A stretch of 64,000 nt of DNA from Thermothielavioides terrestris NRRL 8126 (lineage: Eukaryota > Ascomycota > Sordariomycetes > Sordariales > Chaetomiaceae): positions 9,920,001-9,984,000 of the forward strand of contig NC_016457.1 of NCBI RefSeq assembly GCF_000226115.1, given 5' to 3'. A program made the position numbers and the translations under genes. Shown piece after piece: positions 1 through 9,693 of this stretch (its first letter is position 1; every line of letters begins with the position of its first letter). The notes under the pieces were generated by a model. The model was not told where the DNA came from. It saw nothing but the letters and a program-made list of their open reading frames with translations, and ran no database searches.

Positions 1-72
1 ATAGTCACAACCACCGCTTCTCCTTTCGGCATTCTTGAGCCCATTAGCACCAGTCCACATCCGCATCCAAGT

Positions 73-1268
73 ATGGCAAGCAAAGGAACTGTCCTTGTCA
101 CCGGCGCCAACGGCTACATCGCCGCGCGCACCGTGGAAGCGTTCCTCAAGGCCGGCTACTCTGTCCGGGGCACCGTGAGGTCGCTGGCCTCCGCCACCGA
201 GGTCAAAGAAGCTCTTCCCGAGTATGCAGACAAGCTCTCGTTTGTTGAGGTGCCCGATATCACCGTTCCTGGCGCCTTCGACGACGCCGCCAAAGGTGCC
301 ATCACCAAATATGTCTCCCGATTGTCCGTCGTGTGCAGCACTAACATCTAACAACGGCAGGCGTCGACGCCGTCGCCCATCTCGCGTCGCCCGTCTCCTT
401 CGACTTCACCGACCCCGAACCGGTGATCCGCAGCGCCGTCGACGGTACCCTCCGCGTGCTCGAGTCAGCGCTGAAGGAGCCACGGATCAAGAACTTCGTC
501 TTCATGTCGTCTGTCGTCGCTATGGTTCAGCAGCCCCTTGAAGGCCACACCCACACCGAAGCCGACTGGAACACGTGGGCGGAGGACGTAGTGGCCGAGC
601 AGGGCAAGAACACGCCGGGCCGCATCATCTACATTGCGAGCAAAGCCGCAGCCGAGAAGGTGCTGTGGAAGTTCCGGGATGAGCACAAGCCGCACTTCAC
701 GGTGACCTCCATCAACCCCAGGTGAGCTAGCCACTACTTTTATTATTTTTTTTCTTTCAAAAAGCATTCTCTTTGCCAAAGTTATGCGCATGTTGGCCGC
801 GGCTAACCCGGAATTAGCTTCGTCGCCGGCCCGCCGCTCGCAACGCCCTCCTCGGCCGACAAGATCAGCATGTCGAACCAGCAGATCCCGGACGTGTACA
901 ACGGCAAGCCGCTCGACCAGGCCGGCGTGTCCGCGGGGGTGGACGCATACGTCGACGTTCGCGACGTCGCGCGGCTCGTCGTGTTCGGCGTCGAGCACGC
1001 CAACAAGGCCGACGGCGAGCGCTTCCTGACCGCCGCGTACTTCTCCCCGGGCCAGGCCGTGGCCGATATCCTCCGGGACGCCTTTCCCGAGCGGGCCGGC
1101 ATCATACAGAAGGGGAATCCGGGGCAGGGGTACGAACCTGACTATCGGTTTCCGAAGCAGCTGGTGTTTGACGGCACCAAGGCGGTCCGGTTCACTGGGC
1201 AGGATTACATCCCGTGGCGTCAGACTGTGCTGGATACCGTGGAGAAGCTGAAGCCGGTGCTTGTGTGA
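73..1268 (+). CDS. NAD(P)-dependent epimerase/ketoreductase (extended SDR, GRE2/dihydroflavonol-reductase-like)
   Basis: Predicted three-exon gene: 73-295, 361-721, 818-1268, giving 344 residues. The introns (296-360 and 722-817) have CTAAC-type branch points and AG acceptors; the first donor is a weak GTGCCA, the second GTGAGC. The protein opens with a Rossmann motif TGANGYIA (residues 10-17) and has the extended-SDR catalytic pair Y165-xxx-K169 in YIASK. Length and motifs fit the cinnamoyl-CoA reductase / dihydroflavonol reductase / yeast GRE2 group, which reduce aldehydes or ketones with NADPH in the cytosol. The substrate cannot be told from sequence. It lies 600 bp upstream of a P450 on the same strand; a shared pathway is possible but unproven. 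The start is the first ATG in the open frame (context CAAGTATGG). Confidence 0.85.
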
Positions 1269-1867
1269 TTTGCTCACACTGGCCGAGCGGTCCTGATAGT
1301 TGGCAATCCCAATAGTCTAATTCCTACAATAGAAACCAATAGACAGCATCTTGGCCTCCTCTGCTTGAGTTTAAGGGGACACAGACAGCCAGAATACCTA
1401 GACACCATTCACATGAGTATAACCGGGGATCGACGAGAAGACAGCCCTGACGGTGGTCCCCTGACGATTGGTCCCTCAACGGCCACCCAACGGTCATCCA
1501 ACGGTCGCCCCACGGCCAGCCATATATAGGTATTCAGCAGCCCCGGTGGTTCACCTGGAGTGCTGCTTATGCATGCCAACAAGAAGCTGTCAAGGAGGGG
1601 CAACCAGAGGCCAATCAAATTTCCGCACCACATATCCGCGATTATGGCCCCCCAAAGGCCCTGGGCGGAGACAGAATACCCCTCCCTTCGCTTCACTTTG
1701 TAATCCTCTCATCTATGGGGCCCATAGGCCGATCCTCCTCTTGAGTTGACCGCAGGTTTTGCGTTCTCGCCATAGCCGCGGCTGCTTTTGCTACTGCTGC
1801 TTCTCCTTTCAAATCGTCTGGAACTGCGAGTCTAAGATTGACCACATAGGTCACACAGAGTCGCAGA
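1269..1867. other. intergenic, epimerase 3' end to P450 5' region
   Basis: About 600 bp without a convincing gene. It should contain the terminator of the upstream gene and the promoter of the P450. A run of short related words (caacggtcatccaacggtcgcc, split around 1490-1515) forms an imperfect 10-11 bp direct repeat. No RNA gene seen. Confidence 0.5.
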
Positions 1868-3745
1868 ATGGCTACCGTCTTGTCCTCCGTCGAGGGCACG
1901 TTGCTAGTCGGCGTGCTTATCGTCGGGCTATATGCGGCGTACCGAGCCGCGCTGCCCAAGCCCCTCGCCAACATCCCATACAACCGCGATGCTGCCCGCA
2001 GGCTGCTTGGTGATGTTCCCGAGATGGTGGCCTATGTCGTGCGCACAAAGCGTGTTTTTGTAAGTGAAGACACAATAAAAGCCCATCATGTTTATCACAC
2101 AAGAACTCTCATGGCTAACAAAGCGCAGTGCTGGTTGACCTCGCTAACGAGGCGGCACCAAAGCCCCATCATACAAGCCTTTATCAAGCCCATGTCGCTG
2201 CCCTGGGTTGTAGTGACGGACCCATTTGAGAGCCAGGACATTCTCCTGCGGCGCACCAAGGAATTCGACCGCAGCGGCTTCTTTGGCGAGCTGATCGGCG
2301 GCATCCTACCGGAGCAGCACATCCAGTTTCTGTCGAGCGATGCGCGCTTCAAGAACAACCGCAACCTCATCAATCACCTGATGGCGCCGACCTTCATCAC
2401 CCAGGTCAGCGGGCCGCAGGCCTACAAGGCCGCTTCGACTCTGATCCGCCTATGGGAGCTCAAGTGCAGCATGGCGGACGGCCGACCGTTCGCGGCCCAC
2501 GCCGACATCACCTACATGGCGCTGGACACCATCTTCGCCGCCATGTTTGGCCACCCCGAGTCGGAGAGCATCATGATCCGGCGCCTGCAGGCAGTGTCGG
2601 CGCAGCGGGACAAGGGCGAGATGAAGACGCCCAGCAACACCGACCAGCCCGTGCTGTTTCCTGACGCCGAGTTGCCCGAGGTCTTCGCCGCCGCGCTCAC
2701 GCTGGCCACCTCGGTGATGCACACGCAGTTGTCGCCGCTGCCCCGGCTCACCTCGTGGGTGCTCCGCCAGTTCCCCTACATGAAGAGGGCCACTGCCATC
2801 AAGGACAAGTACATCCGCGACAAGGTCGACGAGTCGGTGCGGCTGATGGACGGCGGCAAGGACGAAGACGCCACACACAGCCCGCGCACGGCGCTGCACT
2901 CGGTGCTGCTCCGCGAGCGCGACGTCGCCGCGAAGGAGGGCCGTCGGCCCGACTACCACAAGCGCGCCATCGCCGACGAGTTCTTCGGCTTCATGCTCGC
3001 GGGCCACGACACGTCGGCCACGACGCTCGCCTGGGGCGTCAAGTTCCTGGCCGACCACCCGGCGGCGCAGGACCGCCTGCGCGCCGAGCTGCGCGCCGCG
3101 CTGCCCGAGGCGGCCGCCGCTGCCGCCGCCGCCGCACGCGGCGGCAAGCACCACGCGGGGCCGAGCTACAGCGAGCTCGCGCGGGCCCACATCCCCTACC
3201 TGGACGCGGTGGTGGAGGAGGTGCTCCGGCACGCCAACACCATCGCCTTTGTGGTGCGCGTCGCGCTGCAGGACACCACCGTGCTGGGGCGTCACATCCC
3301 CAAGGGCACCGACGTCTTCCTCATGGCCAACGGCGCCGGGTACCTGGAGCCGAGCCTGCCGGTGGCGGACGAGACGCGCAGTCCCGGGGCGCGGCGGCGC
3401 GGCGAGGCGGCCAAGAGCAGGGGGCTCACGGGCGCGTGGGACGACGGCGACATAGGCGCCTTCCGGCCCGAACGGTGGCTCCGCAAGGACAAGGACGACA
3501 AGGACGGCGGCGGCGCCGAGGTGTTCGACCCGATGGCGGGCCCGTCTCTCGCCTTCGGCCTGGGCCCGCGCGGCTGCTTCGGCCGGCGGTTCGCGCTGCA
3601 CGCGCTCAAGATCCAGTTCGCCCTGATCGTCTGGCACTTCCACCTGCTGCCGGTCCCGCCCGGGCTCGGGGGCTACGATGCGGTGCAGAAATTCGCCCGG
3701 GAGCCGACGAGGTGCTACGTGCGGTTGCGCAATGCCATCATTTAG
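1868..3745 (+). CDS. cytochrome P450 monooxygenase (fungal, microsomal)
   Basis: Two exons predicted: 1868-2059 and 2129-3745, 602 residues. The intron (GTAAGT donor at 2060, GCTAAC branch point, CAG acceptor) is 69 nt without a stop, so the frame stays open across it; removing it joins F64 to C65. An N-terminal hydrophobic anchor (about residues 9-28) is followed by a Pro-rich hinge. I-helix AGHDTS (residues 355-360), ExxR (E428-R431) and the haem loop FGLGPRGCFG with the Cys ligand at about residue 547 are all present, so the enzyme looks intact. An Ala-rich stretch and a charged loop between the I helix and haem loop lengthen it beyond the usual ~520 residues. Microsomal haem-thiolate oxygenase using a P450 reductase; substrate unknown. 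Confidence 0.9.
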   Translation: MATVLSSVEGTLLVGVLIVGLYAAYRAALPKPLANIPYNRDAARRLLGDVPEMVAYVVRTKRVFVSEDTIKAHHVYHTRTLMANKAQCWLTSLTRRHQSPIIQAFIKPMSLPWVVVTDPFESQDILLRRTKEFDRSGFFGELIGGILPEQHIQFLSSDARFKNNRNLINHLMAPTFITQVSGPQAYKAASTLIRLWELKCSMADGRPFAAHADITYMALDTIFAAMFGHPESESIMIRRLQAVSAQRDKGEMKTPSNTDQPVLFPDAELPEVFAAALTLATSVMHTQLSPLPRLTSWVLRQFPYMKRATAIKDKYIRDKVDESVRLMDGGKDEDATHSPRTALHSVLLRERDVAAKEGRRPDYHKRAIADEFFGFMLAGHDTSATTLAWGVKFLADHPAAQDRLRAELRAALPEAAAAAAAAARGGKHHAGPSYSELARAHIPYLDAVVEEVLRHANTIAFVVRVALQDTTVLGRHIPKGTDVFLMANGAGYLEPSLPVADETRSPGARRRGEAAKSRGLTGAWDDGDIGAFRPERWLRKDKDDKDGGGAEVFDPMAGPSLAFGLGPRGCFGRRFALHALKIQFALIVWHFHLLPVPPGLGGYDAVQKFAREPTRCYVRLRNAII

Positions 3746-4334
3746 GGGTGGCAGCAGCAGCTCTCTCTCTCTCTCTGGTCACGCACTATTGAAGTGCTGG
3801 CCCCTGGGTCAGATGGAGGAGACACCGGCGCCGCAGCCATCCCGGTCACCCGATGTGCCCCAGAGATGCGGCCTTGATCTGGGACGGGTGCGGGCGGGGC
3901 TGGGCCGGAAATGTCACGGCCTTTTCGGCTAAACCCACAGTGCCATGTCTTCGTGCCTGTCGAATCAAACTTTTCAGGGAACAATCCCTCATCGGGGACA
4001 CAACACTTCGTCTCCTCCCCACAGCTGGTGGGAAGCAGGATCTCAACGCCAACTCCGCGGACCACTCAAATCACATCCGCGGAACTAGTCAGAGGGTTTC
4101 CGTTCCTGCCGGCTGTTTAGGTGGCCCAAAGCGGGGTGTTCCAACTCATTTCACCTATGAAAACTCATGAGACAGTGCGGGGGATCGGACGGATTTAAGT
4201 TGACAGAACGCCGAGTACCTCCCTACGTGCAGAATCTTCGTATTATAAGCAACCGCCCACCCCCATTGTTGAACTTGGTTTACTCAGTAATCCTTCCTCA
4301 AAACTAACGACGCTTTGCATACCATCCCAGGAAG
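3746..4334. other. intergenic, P450 3' end to GFA gene promoter
   Basis: About 590 bp with no gene seen. It starts with a short CT microsatellite (3761-3775). A TATTATAA box lies near 4231, about 100 bp before the next start codon, and could serve as the promoter of the downstream gene. Confidence 0.4.
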
Positions 4335-4899
4335 ATGCCGACAGGAAGCTGCCTTTGCGGCGCGATCAAGGTTGCCTATACTGGCGAACCACTGCATACA
4401 GTGAGCCTGTCGTTTGTTTCACCTCACCAAAGCATCACAAACTATGTGCAGTCGCGGGCCTGCTGATCTTGGCTCGAGGCCGTATGCTACTGCCACGACT
4501 GCCGCAAAATGAACAACGTCCAAGTCTTCCAAATTCCCAAGGCCAACTTCACCGTAACTCAGGGCGAGCCGAAGGTGTACACCAAAATATCGGACCACGG
4601 CAATGTCAGTCGTCCTTGCCGCCTTGGGCTTATTCATTTTCTCGGCTGCAACTAACAAGAATCTCTCCCCTGCCCAGGAAATTCACAACCACTTCTGCGG
4701 CGCCTGCGGCACCACGCTGTTCCGCACAGGCGGCTCGCCGCTCATGAAGGACAACGTCGGCCTACGCGCCGGCGTGCTCGACGACCAGAGCATTCTTGAC
4801 AAACCCCCGGCCGTCGAGGTGTACGTAGACCGGCGGCCGCAGTGGATCCAGCCGATCGAGAACGCCGTCCAGCTCAACAGCAAGTACGAGCGGGTTTGA
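4335..4899 (+). CDS. GFA/CENP-V-fold zinc protein (glutathione-dependent formaldehyde-activating enzyme family)
   Basis: Three exons predicted: 4335-4400, 4479-4604, 4678-4899, 137 residues. Donors are GTGAGC and GTCAGT; acceptors are CGAG and CCCAG. The zinc-binding cysteines of the GFA fold are all present: C6xC8 in GSCLCGAI, C25xCxxC30 in CYCHDCRKMN, and C71xxC74 in HFCGACGTTLF. The C-terminal RPQWIQPI motif is common in fungal members. Bacterial Gfa was described as accelerating formaldehyde-glutathione adduct formation, but most fungal paralogues have no tested function, so the name describes the fold, not an activity. The first exon carries only 22 residues, which is why simple ORF calling misses the start. 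It converges with a kinase remnant on the other strand. Confidence 0.85.
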
Positions 4900-5039
4900 T
4901 ACTTGAGCTTTCTCAGGCTGCTGTTTTGAGCGCGGCATGCTTGGTGTTGGCGAATCGTGGCGATACGAAGCCTGCTTGGCAGCTGGAAATGCGGATAGTT
5001 AGCTAGAAAATCGAAGTCCTGAAAATTCTCGCCCCCTTT

Positions 5040-5985
5040 GAGCTTATCGGTAGTGTAAGCCACTTCTGAGGAGAGGCGGCGCCCGGTTGAGGGAATTCTC
5101 TCCGCTGGTGCCTTCCGGTACGTGGTGCCTTTGTCGGTGACCCGCATATACATTCCACCTAAAGTCTAGCTGTAAGGTCGCCTCCTCGCCCACTAAGCCC
5201 GAGCTGGTGCAATGTAGACGTGGCTGCTGTTCAGTCGTCGTTTTCGCGTATTTGAAGCAGTCAAAGTGCTTATCCTGCGGCGCTCCCGTGGTAGCTTCGT
5301 GACACCTTCTTCCTGGCTGTGCTTTGTGACGCCGTCCTCGGTACTGCAATGCCGACAACGGCCGATGTTATGCTGAAGGTTGCTCGGTCTTAGCCGGCCG
5401 ATAGCAGCACAGATATGCTAGTATTAGCCAGTCCGTGACTGTTATTGCCCTTGTTGTGCAAACGGTTTTGGTATGCTTGCCACGTCCTCGGTTCTGTTGC
5501 AGTACGTCTGGACGCCTTGTGCGGCGATATGATGGCCAAACATCTCTTGAGAGACCGAAGTCTCCGAGTTTCACATAGATGTCATCAGCATGCCAATGTC
5601 TCACAAGGATATGTCTCACAAGGATATTACTCGGCTTGATGTCGCGATGTACAATTGGCGGCTTGGGTCCATGGAAGTACACGAGTGCCGACAGGCACTG
5701 ACGGGTGATTTGTACCTTAGGCACTCGCCCGTAGAGAGATCTGCATCAGGCAGTCGTACAGCGTCCCACCGGGGACGTACTCAAAACGCAATCGAGGCAG
5801 CGAAGTGAAAGCCGAGTCAATGAATGCCACGATATGCTCCGAGCAGGATATCAGAACTGCAGCTCCAGTCACGAGTTGGTACACTATTAACGAGGGGCCC
5901 CGAGCATCATCCTGGAGCTTGAATGGGCCTTGACTGCAGTTCCATCCCTGAACCTGCGATACCTACAACCACCGAACCTCATTGG
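5040..5985 (-). pseudogene. protein kinase remnant (broken)
   Basis: Read on the minus strand, about 5985-5750 holds an N-lobe to hinge segment with SEHIVAFIDSAF and FEYVPGGTLYDCL. After a frame change near 5730-5745 comes the catalytic core with [12 protein letters not shown] (about 5640-5670) and LGDFGLS (about 5545-5570). After the DFG the frame fails again: no APE motif is visible. A third stretch about 5350-5040 (VTDKGTTYRKAPAER and flanks), with in-frame stops, looks like the C-terminal extension of the same protein. No glycine loop or VAIK lysine was found. A 15 bp tandem duplication sits right after [11 protein letters not shown]. The shifts and stops argue for a decayed Ser/Thr kinase gene; unusual introns could explain part of this. 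Confidence 0.6.
5596..5625. repeat. 15 bp perfect tandem duplication inside the kinase remnant
   Basis: The word atgtctcacaaggat occurs twice back to back (5596-5610 and 5611-5625). On the minus strand it duplicates ILVRH between the catalytic HRD loop and the DFG motif, inserting five residues into a normally length-constrained segment. Confidence 0.9.
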
Positions 5986-6725
5986 CCGCCATCGTCAATC
6001 TCCTCGTCATGGGCAGGCAGTTGCAGAACCGCGAGCTTTCTATCTCAACAACTACCTACTTGACTCTTCTTGTGTCGGTTCGTCGAGCTTCAAAGTTAAG
6101 TAGCCCGTGTCTACATGTAACAATGAACTTCGGGACCCTTTTCCTCAGACTGTCTTTGGTTTGAGCTTGGTGCAATCATGGACGCTCTGAACACTTCCAA
6201 GTAGCAGCAACTGAGGAAGTTAGGGCCTTTATTTCACTGGCGGACTCTTCCTCTACTTAAAGACACCCTTCAGAACACACCAAAAATATGGACGAGAGTA
6301 GGAGAACCACGGAGGGCTAGACTCCGCAAGTTCCCAGCGGCGAGTCGCATCACCAAACCAGATGTCGGCAGCATACGCCGACGTGTCCGCAAGCAGAGGA
6401 TCGGAGGAGCGGCATTGACTCATTAGACTTTATCATTGTCCGTGACGTTTCCTGAAGACGTCCAGAGGTGCAGTGAGATGTGCAAAATAAGAAATGCCCA
6501 ATGAACGGATAGCCGTTGCCGCCAACGCGCCATGCAAGTAACTGTGCGCAATGCCACTAATAATTACACAGCTGCCCCGAGGGGGGAAGAGCGATAGCCA
6601 CAAGTCGCCCCGGTAGCCGAGTCCGCGAATTGCGAGAGAGGAGCCGATGGGGTATTCGAAATGATCAACGGCGTCGAGACAATTACCCAACCGACTTCGA
6701 GTCGCTCATCACCGACAGTCGTTTC
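5986..6725. other. intergenic
   Basis: About 740 bp between the kinase remnant and the 3' end of the Ser/Thr/Pro-rich protein gene. I see no gene, RNA or repeat in it. Confidence 0.4.
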
Positions 6726-8434
6726 TCAATATCCGCCCGACCTGCCGCTGCGCGGGGGCTGGTTAATCCGGACGACCGTCTGGCCGGACTGCTCGAAGTC
6801 GAGGTACTGCGACTGTGAGCCGTCCGGGCGGCGGAGGACGGGCGGCGTGGCGGGCGGCATGGGCCAGGCCATCTGGCCGGGGGCCAGGGCGGCGCTGATG
6901 GCGCTGCCGGTGCTGATGCTGCTGATGCTGCCCGCGCTGACGTGCGCGTGGGTGGCCGAGGCGGCGGTGGCGGCGGCGGCCCGCGGGTCCGGCGGCTCCT
7001 GCACGGGGCGCGAGGTCCGCACGGCCCCCGGCGAGAGCATGCTCGTCGGCGTGAGCGGGGAGACGGGCGACGGGGTGAAGGCGCCGCTGCTGGCTGCCGA
7101 GCCGGTCGTGATGATGGATACCCGGTTGCTGTCGCGCCGGGCCACGTTGGGCGGTATGGCTAGTGGTTGTAAGTAGCCTGTTTGGGCCATGGGGGTTTGT
7201 GACCGCGGGCCGGTGCCATTACGAGCGGTGGCGGCGGCGGCGGCGGCGGCGCCACCGGCTCCAGCTGCTGCTGCGGCTCCCATCGCTGCTGTTGCTTCGG
7301 GACTAGGACTCAGCAGACTGCTTCCCATCCCATCAGGGCCTGGCGTATCCATGCGCTGGAAGGCGCCTGAACCCCCGCCGAGCTTGCTGCCGAACGGCCC
7401 CAGCAGTCGCTGGACGGCAGCAGTCCGCCTGAGCCGGTAGAGAAGGAGGCCCAGGAGGGCCAGGAACAATAGCAAACCCACTATTTCTGGTCAGCAGTCC
7501 GGACAACCTATGACAGGCGCAGCGTGGATTGACAACTCACCGACTATACCCGCAATTGCCCCCGGGGGCAACCCACCGCCAGAGGCCCCCCCGTTCTGCG
7601 CAACAGACGCACCAGACCCGACGCTCGTGGCGCCTGTCCCGCCAACGCCGCCGATTGTAGGCGCCGTCGATGCCGTCGTAGGCTCGGACGCAGATGGCGC
7701 GCCAGTCTGCCCTTGTTGGTCAGGCGCGGGGGACTCGGAATCGGTGCTGGTGGAACTCACTCCGGATTCTGCGGGGCCCCGAGACAGTGTCGGGCTCGTG
7801 CCGAGTCCTGCATTGCCCGCGCCGCTGTCACCCGACTGCCCGTGGTTCACTGAAGTCGACTGGGCGTCGGGCTTTTCGGAGCTGGTGCCCGCCGGCTTGG
7901 GTTGTGTGGTCGGCGAGGGAGTGGGAGAGGGTGCAGGGGCTGGATGTGGGGAAGTCTTGGGGGGTTGTGTCGCAGCCGGCGGCGTGGTGGCGGGTGGTGT
8001 TGCGGCGGGCGGCGTGGTTGCGGGCGCCGGCGTCGTCTTGGGCGTGTTCGTCGTCCGTTCCGGACTCGGCGAGGTCTGCCGCTTGGTGGTCGGAGTTGGT
8101 TTGCCATGAGTACTGGATGTCGGACAGGCCGCAGGCCAGAAGTAACACCACATGGGCTTCGACGCCTGCCCGGGCGGTTGCCACGCCATGTTCCCGCCCC
8201 TGTTCTGTCCACCACGCATGGGCAACCCGAGAGAGCTGCGCTTCACGGTACTCACACCATCATCGGCCCGCAGATCCCTGATAGTCGAGTCGTCTTTGAG
8301 TCTTCCAGGTGCTGTTCGGCTTGCTGTTGTGTTAACGAGAGACGGATGATGACGATGCCCAGCGGCGTGATCAACCCGCGTGCGAAGGCGCGTGGGAAGG
8401 GAGAAAGCCCCCAGCGTCGCAGCTGAAGGGCCAT
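6726..8434 (-). CDS. Ser/Thr/Pro-rich single-pass membrane protein (wall-sensor-like architecture)
   Basis: Predicted three exons on the minus strand: 8434-8256, 8199-7541, 7480-6726, about 530 residues. Intron 2 (60 nt, GTGAGT donor, CTGAC branch point, TAG acceptor) is solid because it joins GAIAGIV to a hydrophobic run VGLLLFLALLGLLLY, forming the transmembrane helix. Intron 1 (GTGAGT donor at 8255, acceptor before 8199) is chosen for frame and is less sure. The start ATG at 8434 is followed by a basic stretch and a hydrophobic segment that may act as signal sequence. The ectodomain (about residues 90-270) is a long Thr/Pro/Ala/Ser-rich stalk, likely O-mannosylated; the cytoplasmic tail is Ser/Thr/Pro-rich with poly-Ala. 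The layout resembles Wsc/Mid2-type wall sensors, but no WSC domain is visible. Function unknown. Confidence 0.65.
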
Positions 8435-9693
8435 GCCTACGGATATGGAAGGGTGAACCCAGCTCAGTGACGGGGGAGCCCGATGCCTCCGCGGGGGCTG
8501 GCGACGGCCAGATGTGCCCGGACCTGCATAAGTGGTAGCCAAGGCCCGCTAGCCGAGCCCCGTTGGTTGCAATGGTCCCTGGCGCTTGTCCCGACTGGGC
8601 GTTGCACAGACAGCCATGGGGAGATTTGGCACCCAAAACAGCGCGCGTGGGCTTAATTCAAGATGCTATACTATGACCTCGGGAATCGCGAGCGAACTCG
8701 AAGCCAGAACCAGCGCAGAAAATAAAACAAAAAAGTTCGACAGATTTTCTGTGTGATGGCGGATTGCCGTGGCCATGATGATCCGACGGGCGCGCAAACA
8801 AGCAAACACCCCGTCCGTTTTGCTGGTGCCGTTTGGATGTTGCAACCAGTCCGGGGAATGGTTCATTGTTTGGATGCAACGCAGCGCAGCGCAGAAACGC
8901 AGGGGCAGGCACCGCACAGCAGCTGCGCCGCTTCGACAAGGCCTGCCCCGCTTCGGCATGTCTCCGACTCGCCTTCTTCGCCTTTGCGCTCAGTGTGCAG
9001 CAACAAAATCCTCAACGAGGACGGCCACAACCGGGGAACAAATGACATCTCTTAGCGCTCGGGAATGCGACTTGATGAAGAGCACGCGAAATCGAGGAGT
9101 CTTCATCCGATCTGACACAATGTGTGGGGCCGCCGGAGCTTCGACACGTGGGCAGAGCACCGCGACGAGCCTTTCCAGATCTGGCGATTGGGGACCCTGG
9201 CCCTGAGCGTTAGATTATCACCCTGGGGCCCTGGCGGCGGCTGATCCTTCTAATCTCATTCTCGGGGTCTTGCGGCGCCATTCGCATCACAGCGCGGCCA
9301 ATTTGGGCCAAGATCCCAGTCAATGGGCACCTTTAAACTCTCTGTTCCGTGGTTGCGTCTTTCGGCGTCGAGAATTTGGGTCCGCCATTGCTGTCCTCTC
9401 TAACCTCCAAGCTTACCTATATATCTCTGTCTCCATGCCCGGGTACGGCGGTTTCCTCCACCACCGTGATGCCGCTTGTCCTCAATGTGAAAAATGAGTG
9501 TGACTGGCCGATAACCCATGCGAAAAGATGCGCCCAACCTCCGAAGGATATATACAAGAGCCACATTGCCGATCCCCGACGAGAATGGCGAGCCAACGAA
9601 GTGTGGCAGGTACACTAGGAAATAACCGATAAAAGAAAATGCTAACGACAGGACCAACTACGATGCAAATGGATTCATTACCGCAGGCCTACG
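8435..9693. other. intergenic, promoter side of the membrane protein gene and 3' side of the FLC-like gene
   Basis: About 1.26 kb. No gene found. It must hold the promoter of the minus-strand Ser/Thr/Pro-rich gene and the terminator of the minus-strand FLC-like gene. Confidence 0.4.

Noticed and set aside
2450..3643. 397-codon open frame on the minus strand
   Set aside because: Opposite-strand shadow of the GC-rich P450 exon; Arg/Gly/Val/Ala-biased composition and no domain.
73..3745. Epimerase plus P450 as a secondary-metabolite gene cluster
   Set aside because: No PKS, NRPS, terpene synthase, transporter or regulator nearby; two adjacent redox genes are not enough, although the window starts at the first gene so upstream DNA is unseen.
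2755..3792. 345-codon plus-strand frame rich in Arg/Gly/Ala
   Set aside because: Frame-shifted shadow of the P450.
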